Notes under the pieces: model-generated
Told to the model about the DNA's origin: nothing
Databases searched by the model: none
The model's input: the letters and a program-made list of their open reading frames with translations, nothing else
Shown here: positions 1 through 7,900 of the stretch, piece after piece
Layout of the letters: the number at the start of each line of letters is the position of its first letter
How positions within the stretch are numbered: position 1 is the first letter of the stretch
Translations under genes and position numbers: made by a program
From: a virus
DNA length: 31,342 nucleotides
Reading direction: 5' to 3' (one strand)
IMG/VR virus record: IMGVR_UViG_3300027734_000218
Coordinates: 1-31,342 of that record

Positions 1-3000
1 GAAGTACCTGAAGTCGCAGATGTTCCACTTGTACCTGAGGTTCCTGTAGTACCGCTAGTTCCTGTTGTTCCACTTGTACCAGCTGTTGCAGATGTTCCTG
101 AAGTTGCAGATGTACCTGAAGTACCAGTTGTTCCTGAAGTTCCCGTTGTACCACTTGTTCCAGCAGTTGCCGAAGTACCTGAAGTCGCAGATGTCCCACT
201 TGTTCCTGACGTTCCTGTAGTACCGCTAGTTCCTGTTGTTCCACTTGTACCATTTACACCAGATGTACCACTTGTTCCAGCAGTTGCAGATGTTCCTGAA
301 GTTGCAGATGTCCCACTAGTTCCTGAAGTACCTGTTGTTCCTGACGTTGCAGATGTTCCACTTGTTCCTGACGTACCTGTAGTACCTGATGTACCAGCAG
401 TTGCTGATGTTCCTGAAGTACCACTAGTTCCTGTTGTTCCTGAAGTACCACTAGTTGCAGATGTTCCTGAAGTTCCACTTGTACCCGTAGTTCCTGATGT
501 ACCAGCTGTTGCTGATGTTCCACTTGTTCCTGATGTACCCGTAGTTCCTGATGTACCTGTAGTTCCTGATGTACCTGTAGTTCCTGAAGTTCCAGCTGTT
601 GCCGAAGTTCCTGACGTACCACTTGTTCCTGTAGTTCCTGATGTACCTGACGTTGCAGATGTTCCACTTGTTCCTGATGTACCCGTAGTTCCTGATGTTC
701 CAGCTGTTGCTGAAGTTCCTGATGTACCGCTTGTGCCCGTAGTTCCTGAAGTTCCACTTGTAGCCGAAGTACCTGATGTACCACTTGTTCCTGTAGTTCC
801 TGATGTACCACTAGTACCTGTTGTACCTGATGTACCACTAGTTGCAGAAGTACCACTTGTTCCTGAAGTTCCTGTAGTACCTGAAGTACCACTAGTTGCA
901 GATGTACCACTTGTTCCCGATGTACCTGTAGTTCCTGATGTACCACTTGTAGCGGATGTTCCTGAAGTACCACTAGTTCCTGTTGTACCTGAAGTACCTG
1001 ATGTTGCAGAAGTTCCTGACGTACCACTTGTTCCTGAAGTTCCTGTTGTACCTGAAGTTCCACTTGTTGCAGATGTTCCTGAAGTTCCTGATGTACCCGT
1101 AGTTCCTGATGTTCCTGCAGTTGCTGATGTACCTGAAGTTCCAGATGTACCACTTGTTCCTCTTGTACCAGAAGTTCCACTTGTTCCTGATGTTCCATTT
1201 GTGCCTGCCAGGGCCATTACTGCCCAACCACCATCAAAAGGATTATTGTCTATTTGTACTTGTAGAGATATGTAACTACTACCAAACAGTTCAACAACAT
1301 CGTTAATCTGATATAAGGTTGAACCATTATAAGTTCCTCTCCAAGTAAAGGATGTACCTGAAGTTCCACTCGAACCACTCGTACCTCTAGTTCCACTTGT
1401 TCCTGATGTACCTGTAGTACCTGAAGTTGCGGATGTTCCACTAGTTCCTGAAGTACCTGTAGTTCCTGATGTTCCTGTTGTACCACTTGTTCCAGCAGTT
1501 GCTGATGTACCTGAGGTTGCTGAAGTACCTGAAGTACCACTAGTTCCTGTTGTTCCTGACGTACCTGTTGTACCGCTAGTTCCTGAAGTTGCAGATGTTC
1601 CTGAAGTTCCTGTTGTTCCACTTGTTCCTGTAGTTCCACTTGTTCCACTTGTTCCTGTAGTTCCACTTGTTCCTGAGGTTGCAGATGTTCCTGAAGTTCC
1701 GCTAGTTCCACTTGTACCTGATGTACCCGAAGTTGCAGATGTTCCACTTGTACCTGACGTTCCTGTTGTTCCACTTGTTCCTGTAGTTCCACTTGTACCT
1801 GAAGTTCCTGTTGTACCACTTGTTCCCGCAGTTGCGGATGTACCTGAAGTAGCAGATGTACCACTAGTTCCTGAAGTGCCTGCAGTACCTGTTGTACCAC
1901 TTGTTCCAGCAGTTGCAGATGTTCCACTAGTTCCTGACGTTCCTGTTGTTCCTGACGTTCCTGTTGTTCCACTTGTTCCTGTAGTTCCACTTGTTCCTGA
2001 TGTACCTGTTGTACCACTTGTTCCAGCGGTTGCTGAAGTTCCTGAAGTTGCAGATGTACCACTTGTTCCTGTAGTTCCACTAGTTCCTGATGTTCCTGAT
2101 GTTCCTGATGTTCCTGTAGTTCCACTTGTACCTGAAGTTCCAGATGTACCTGTAGTTCCTGAAGTTCCACTTGTTGCAGATGTTCCTGAAGTTCCAGATG
2201 TACCTGTAGTACCTGAAGTACCACTAGTTCCACTTGAACCATTATTTCCTGATGTACCCGAAGTACCTGTTGTACCCGAAGTACCTGTTGTTCCTGAAGT
2301 ACCTGTTGTTCCTGATGAACCGCTAGTACCACTTGTTCCACTTGTCCCTGAAGTACCTGTTGTTCCTGACGTACCTGAAGTCGCAGAGGTTCCACTTGTT
2401 CCTGATGTACCTGTTGTTCCTGAAGTTCCTGTTGAACCACTAGTTCCTGAAGTTCCTGTTGAACCACTAGTTCCTGAAGTTCCTGTCGTTCCTGATGTAC
2501 CTGTTGTACCGCTTGTTCCTGTCGTACCTGAAGTACCATCTATTCCTGAAGTTCCACTTGAACCAGATGTACCTGTTGTACCGCTTGTTCCTGTAGTTCC
2601 TGATGTACCACTTGTTCCTGTAGTTCCTGATGTACCTGTTGTACCTGAAGTACCACTAGTTCCACTTGAACCTGATGTTCCTGTTGTACCTGAAGTACCA
2701 CTAGTTCCCGTAGTTCCTGAAGTACCGCTTGTTGCTGATGTTCCTGAGGTTCCACTTGTTGCGGATGTACCCGAAGTACCACTTGTGCCTGATGTTCCAC
2801 TAGTTCCTGTTGTACCGCTAGTTCCTGCAGTACCTGAAGTACCTGTTGTTCCTGAAGAACCACTTGTTCCTGAAGTACCTGTTGTTCCAGCAGTTCCTGA
2901 TGTACCGTTTGTACCTGAAATACCCGAGGTTCCTGATTCACCTGACACACCTGATGTTCCTGAACTACCTGAAATACCATCTGTTCCACTTGTTCCTGAG

Positions 3001-4952
3001 GTACCTGATGTGCCACTTGTTCCTGATGTTCCTGAAGAACCTGATGTTCCGCTTGTTCCTGATGTTCCCGTTGTACCACTTGTTCCTGAAGTCCCTGTTG
3101 TACCTGAAGTACCTGAAGTACCCGAAGTACCACTAGTACCTGTTGAACCACTAGTTCCTGAAGTCCCTGTTGTACCACTTGTTCCCGAAGAACCTGCAGT
3201 ACCCGCAGTAGCAGATGTTCCTGAAGAACCTGAGGTTCCTGTTGTACCGCTTGTTCCTGTTGTACCGCTTGTTCCTGATGTTCCTGTTGTACCTGAAGTA
3301 CCACTAGTTCCTGAAGAACCTGAAGTCCCTGTTGTACCACTAGTACCTGAAGTCCCTGTTGTTCCTGAAGAACCTGATGTTCCACTAGTACCAGAAGTAC
3401 CTGTTGTACCGCTTGAACCGCTTGTTCCTGAAGAACCTGATGTTCCGCTTGTTCCTGAAGTGCCTGTTGAACCACTTGTTCCTGATGTTCCTGAAGAACC
3501 ACTTGTTCCTGATGTTCCTGAAGAACCTGAGGTACCGCTAGTTCCTGAAGAACCTGCAGTTCCAGCAGTTGCTGAAGTACCCGAAGAACCGCTTGTCCCT
3601 GAACTACCAGATGTTCCTGTTGTACCACTTGTACCTGAAGTACCACTTGTTCCGTCTATTCCTGATGTTCCTGAAGAACCACTTGTTCCTGTTGTACCTG
3701 AAGAACCTGATGTACCACTAGTTCCTGTTGTACCGCTAGTTCCTGAAGAACCCGAAGTACCTGTTGTACCTGAAGTTCCTGATGAACCTGATGAACCTGA
3801 TGTACCACTTGTACCTGTAGTACCTGAAGAACCTGAAGAACCACTAGTTCCTGTTGTACCACTTGAGCCGCTAGTTCCTGAAGAACCACTTGTTCCTGTT
3901 GTACCACTTGTACCCGATGTACCTGTTGTACCACTAGTTCCGTCTATTCCTGATGTTCCTGAAGAACCACTTGTTCCGTCTATTCCTGATGTTCCTGAAG
4001 AACCACTTGTTCCTGTTGTACCTGAAGAACCTGATGTACCACTAGTTCCTGTTGTACCGCTAGTTCCTGAAGAACCCGAAGTACCTGTTGTACCTGAAGT
4101 TCCTGATGAACCTGATGAACCTGATGTACCACTTGTACCTGTAGTACCTGAAGAACCTGAAGAACCACTAGTTCCTGTTGTACCACTTGAGCCGCTAGTT
4201 CCTGAAGAACCACTTGTTCCTGTTGTACCACTTGTACCCGATGTACCTGTTGTACCACTAGTTCCGTCTATTCCTGATGTTCCTGAAGAACCACTTGTTC
4301 CGTCTATTCCTGATGTTCCTGAAGAACCACTTGTTCCTGTTGTACCACTTGAACCTGATGTTCCTGTAGAACCTGATGTTCCACTAGTCCCTGTTGTTCC
4401 TGAAGAACCACTAGTTCCTGTCGTACCGCTTGTTCCATCTATGCCTGATGTTCCTGAAGAACCGCTTGTACCTGTTGTACCTGAAGAACCACTTGTACCT
4501 GAAGTACCACTAGTTCCATCTATTCCTGATGTTCCTGAAGAACCACTTGTTCCTGAAGAACCGCTTGTTCCGTCTATTCCTGATGTTCCTGAAGAACCAC
4601 TTGTTCCTGAAGTACCACTAGTTCCATCAGTACCTGAAGTACCATCTGTTCCGCTAGTTCCTGATGTTCCTGATGTTCCACTTGAACCTGATGTTCCTGA
4701 TGTTCCACTTGAACCTGATGTTCCTGATGTTCCACTTGAACCTGATGTTCCTGAAGTACCATTTAATGTTGAGGCACTAATAGTGTGTAATTGTCCATTA
4801 GCGTCAATAGTAACCACCAAAGGGTCGACCGATTGGGTCAACCCTGAGATGAAAATTTCTCCTGCGCTTCCGAGTTTTATTCTTTTAATCCCATCCGTTG
4901 ATAAAAATAATTCATCGTCAATCGAATAGAAAAAACCTTTATTAAGTGCCAT
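1..4952 (-). CDS. Giant collagen-like (Gly-X-Y) tail fibre protein, partial (C-terminus beyond left edge)
   Basis: The true frame starts at ATG 4952 and stays open to base 1, giving at least 1650 residues without a stop. I checked the phase of the glycine codons at about eight points and found no frameshift. Residues 1-64 are a non-repetitive head beginning [16 protein letters not shown], probably the part that attaches to the tail or a partner fibre (inference). Gly-X-Y triplets follow, mostly GTS, GTT, GSS, GTD and GID, with almost no proline and no Lys/Arg. Residues about 1202-1250 form a globular island with [22 protein letters not shown] and [10 protein letters not shown], resembling the CBM5/12-like modules of phage fibres. 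Gly-X-Y then resumes, but with many Ala residues at Gly positions. The gene lies 3 bp after the stop of the other collagen-like fibre and in the same frame. It is probably a trimeric stalk for receptor binding; the receptor-binding tip is expected beyond the window. No Shine-Dalgarno sequence is evident. Confidence 0.85.
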   Translation of the reverse strand, partial: MALNKGFFYSIDDELFLSTDGIKRIKLGSAGEIFISGLTQSVDPLVVTIDANGQLHTISASTLNGTSGTSGSSGTSGTSGSSGTSGTSGSSGTSGTSGTSGTDGTSGTDGTSGTSGTSGSSGTSGIDGTSGSSGTSGSSGTSGIDGTSGTSGTSGSSGTTGTSGSSGTSGIDGTSGTTGTSGSSGTTGTSGTSGSTGTSGSSGTTGTSGSSGTSGIDGTSGSSGTSGIDGTSGTTGTSGTSGTTGTSGSSGTSGSSGTTGTSGSSGSSGTTGTSGTSGSSGSSGTSGTTGTSGSSGTSGTTGTSGTSGSSGTTGTSGSSGTSGIDGTSGSSGTSGIDGTSGTTGTSGTSGTTGTSGSSGTSGSSGTTGTSGSSGSSGTTGTSGTSGSSGSSGTSGTTGTSGSSGTSGTTGTSGTSGSSGTTGTSGSSGTSGIDGTSGTSGTSGTTGTSGSSGTSGSSGTSATAGTAGSSGTSGTSGSSGTSGTSGSSGTSGTSGSTGTSGTSGTSGSSGTSGSSGTTGTSGTSGTSGSSGTTGTSGTSGTTGTSGSSGTSGTSGTTGTSGTSGTTGTSGTTGTSGSSGTSATAGTAGSSGTSGTTGTSGTSGSTGTSGTSGTSGTSGTTGTSGTSGTTGTSGTSGTSGSSGTSGTSGTSGTSGTSGTDGISGSSGTSGVSGESGTSGISGTNGTSGTAGTTGTSGTSGSSGTTGTSGTAGTSGTTGTSGTSGTSGTSGTSATSGTSGTSATSGTSGTTGTSGTSGTTGTSGSSGTSGTSGTTGTSGTTGTSGTSGTTGTSGTTGTSGSSGTSGIDGTSGTTGTSGTTGTSGTTGTSGTSGSTGTSGTSGSTGTSGTTGTSGTSGTSATSGTSGTTGTSGTSGTSGTSGSSGTTGTSGTTGTSGTTGTSGTSGNNGSSGTSGTSGTTGTSGTSGTSATSGTSGTTGTSGTSGTSGTTGTSGTSGTSGTSGTTGTSGTSATSGTSATAGTSGTTGTSGTSGTTGTSGTTGTSGTTGTSGTSGTSATAGTSGTTGTAGTSGTSGTSATSGTSATAGTSGTTGTSGTSGTTGTSGTTGTSGTSGTSATSGTSGTSGTSGTSGTSATSGTSGTTGTSGTSGTTGTSGTTGTSGTSATSGTSGTTGTSGTTGTSGTSGTSATSGTSATAGTSGTTGTSGTTGTSGTSGTSATSGTTGTSGTSGTRGTSGSSGTSGTSFTWRGTYNGSTLYQINDVVELFGSSYISLQVQIDNNPFDGGWAVMALAGTNGTSGTSGTSGTRGTSGTSGTSGTSATAGTSGTTGTSGTSGTSATSGTSGTTGTSGTSGTSGTSATSGTSGTTGTSGTSGTSATSGTSGTTGTSGTSGTSATSGTSGTTGTSGTSGTSATSGTSGTTGTSGTSGTTGTSGTSGTSATSGTSGTTGTSGTSGTSATAGTSGTTGTSGTSGTSATSGTSGTTGTSGTSGTSATAGTSGTTGTSGTTGTSGTTGTSGTSGTSATAGTSGTTGTSGTSGTSATSGTSGTTGTSGTSGTSATAGTSGTTGTSGTSGTSATSGTTGTSGTSGTSATSGTSATAGTSGTSGVNGTSGTTGTSGTTGTSGTSGTSATSGTSATAGTSGTTGTSGTTGTSGTSATSGTSATAGTSGTTGTSGTTGTSGTSGTSATSGT
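3642..4346. repeat. 324-bp exact tandem duplication in the partial collagen-like fibre
   Basis: Bases 3642-4022 are identical to 3966-4346, giving a 324-bp period (108 codons, 36 Gly-X-Y triplets). The unit keeps the reading frame. Exact identity, including synonymous positions, contrasts with the silent-site variation among ordinary triplets and indicates a recent event. Confidence 0.9.
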
Positions 4953-4955
4953 ATG

Positions 4956-7900
4956 TTATATAATTTGTACCCATCCACCTGATTTATAGATATATAATCC
5001 TTCGTCTCCGTCTGTTTGATATACTATTAAAGCCACATCAACTGCCGACATCGTTAGATTATTTCTCTGAGTTTCTGTTAATCTTGGGAACATGATTCCT
5101 CTTGTTCCAAATATTTCGAATATTGCGTTTACGGTTGTTCTTGTTGTTTGTCCTATTACTATCGTATTTCCTGTTCCTCCTGTTACCTCAGCAATTGGTG
5201 TTGTCGTATCTCCAATAGTATCTGTTGAAGTGAATTTAACAATTGTGTTAAGTGTTCCTCCTACTGCGACTGAGGTTCCTGAAGTACCTGTTGTACCTGA
5301 AGTTCCACTAGTACCTGTTGTTCCTGAAGTACCTGATGTTCCGCTAGTTCCTGTTGTTCCTGATGTTCCTGATGAACCACTAGTTCCGCTTGTACCCGTT
5401 GTACCTGAAGTACCTGATGAACCACTAGTTCCATCTGTACCTGAAGTTCCTGATGTACCACTTGTTCCTGAAGTACCATCTGTACCGCTAGTACCTGATG
5501 TTCCTGTTGTTCCTGATGTTCCTGATGAACCTGATGTTCCTGTTGTCCCTGAAGTACCACTAGTACCACTAGTACCACTAGTACCTGTTGTGCCACTTGA
5601 GCCGTCTGTTCCTGAAGTACCACTAGTTCCTGTTGTACCTGATGTTCCTGAAGTACCACTAGTACCTGTTGTACCACTTGAACCATCTGTTCCCGAAGTA
5701 CCGCTAGTCCCTGTTGTACCTGAAGTACCATCTGTACCTGAAGTACCTGAAGTTCCACTTGTTCCTGATGTACCACTAGTTCCTGATGAACCACTAGTAC
5801 CCGTTGTTCCTGAAGTTCCTGAAGTTCCTGATGAACCACTAGTTCCTGTTGTTCCTGAAGTTCCACTAGAACCACTTGTTCCTGAAGTACCACTTGAACC
5901 ACTTGTTCCTGAGGTTCCTGAAGTTCCTGATGAACCACTTGTTCCTGTTGTACCATCCGTTCCTGAAGTTCCTGATGAACCGCTAGTACCTGATGAACCT
6001 GAAGTTCCCGTTGTACCTGAAGTTCCCGTTGTACCTGAGCTACCTGATGTTCCGCTAGTACCTGAAGTACCACTAGTTCCTGATGAACCTGAAGTACCAC
6101 TAGTTCCTGATGAACCTGAAGTACCATCTGTTCCGCTAGTCCCTGATGAACCTGAAGTTCCGCTAGTTCCATCTGTACCACTTGTTCCGTCTGTTCCTGA
6201 AGTTCCTGATGAACCTGAAGTTCCTGAAGTTCCTGAAGTACCGTCTATACCACTAGTACCTGATGTACCATCTATACCACTAGTACCTGAAGTACCATCT
6301 ATTCCGCTTGTTCCTGAAGTACCATCTAAACCTGATGTACCGCTAGTTCCTGATGTTCCTGATGTTCCTGAAGTTCCGTCTATTCCTGAAGTTCCGCTAG
6401 TTCCTGATGTTCCATCTATTCCGCTAGTTCCTGATGTTCCATCTATTCCACTAGTTCCTGATGTTCCATCTATTCCACTAGTTCCTGATGTTCCATCTAT
6501 TCCTGAAGTTCCATCTGTACCGCTAGTCCCTGAAGTACCGTCTGTTCCGCTAGTTCCTGAAGTTCCATCTGTACCGCTAGTTCCTGAAGTTCCCGAAGTT
6601 CCTGTTGTTCCACTTGAACCTGAGGTCCCTGTTGTTCCCGAAGTTCCTGTTGTTCCCGAAGTTCCTGAAGTACCACTTGTTCCGTTAACCCCACTTAATC
6701 CTGAAGTACCTGATGTTCCATCAGTTCCGCTAGTACCATCTGTACCCGATGTTCCATCTATTCCACTAGTTCCTGAAGTACCGTCTGTTCCGCTAGTTCC
6801 ATCTGTACCTGAAGTACCGTCTGTTCCGCTAGTTCCGTCTATTCCTGAAGTACCGCTAGTACCATCTGTACCCGATGTTCCATCTATTCCACTAGTTCCT
6901 GAAGTACCGTCTGTTCCTGAAGTACCATCTGTACCTGAAGTACCGTCTGTTCCGCTAGTTCCGTCTATTCCTGAAGTTCCTGATGAACCTGAAGTACCAC
7001 TTGTTCCATCTATTCCTGATGTACCTGAAGTACCGTCTGTTCCTGAAGTACCATCTGTTCCGCTAGTTCCATCTATTCCTGAAGTACCGCTAGTTCCTGA
7101 TGTACCTGAAGTACCGTCTGTTCCTGAAGTACCATCTGTTCCGCTAGTTCCATCTATTCCTGAAGTACCGCTAGTTCCTGTTGTACCACTTGTTCCGTCA
7201 GTACCTGAAGTACCATCTGTTCCGCTAGTTCCATCTATTCCTGAAGTACCGCTAGTTCCTGTTGTACCACTTGTTCCGTCAGTACCTGAAGTACCATCTG
7301 TTCCGCTAGTTCCATCTATTCCTGAAGTTCCACTTGTTCCGTCAGTACCTGAAGTACCATCTGTTCCACTAGTACCATCTATTCCTGAAGTACCTGATGT
7401 ACCATCTGTTCCACTTGTTCCGTCAGTACCTGATGTACCATCTATTCCTGAAGTACCACTAGTTCCTGTTGAACCTGAAGTTCCGTCTATACCTGAAGTA
7501 CCGCTAGTACCTGATGTACCATCTATTCCTGAAGTACCACTAGTTCCTGTTGTACCTGATGAACCTGAAGTTCCACTAGTTCCTGATGTACCTGATGTTC
7601 CTGATGTTCCACTTGAACCTCGTGCTCCTACAAGACAAAGTGTAACTCCTGCCTGTGTTTTATAACCAGGATTTTGAGAATATGTAATAACCGCGACTAA
7701 AGCTCCTGTTGAAGCGGTATAACCGCTAATTAAAATATCTTCTATAATATTATCAGGTGCATATACACTTAATGTTTGTCCTGGTGCCCATGACATATTT
7801 GGATACGAAGGTCCATTGTAGGGCTGTCCTACCGATTGAAAATAATAATCACCAGCTAAGAATGGTGTACAAATTAAAGGTGATGTTCCTGATGTACCAC

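Noticed and set aside
254-4258. Minus-strand Gln/Val/Leu/His-rich open frames within the collagen tract
   Set aside because: They are out-of-frame readings of the same repeat on the coding strand. The real frame is continuous from 4952 to the edge and contains sensible head and island domains.
1876-4929. Long plus-strand open frame of Val/Pro repeats (also 733-1275, 5092-7665 and 8137-9702)
   Set aside because: These are antisense shadows of Gly-X-Y codons: the triplet-periodic repeat avoids stops in several frames. They contain only V-P-x repeats, have no recognisable domain, and run against the direction of all neighbouring genes.
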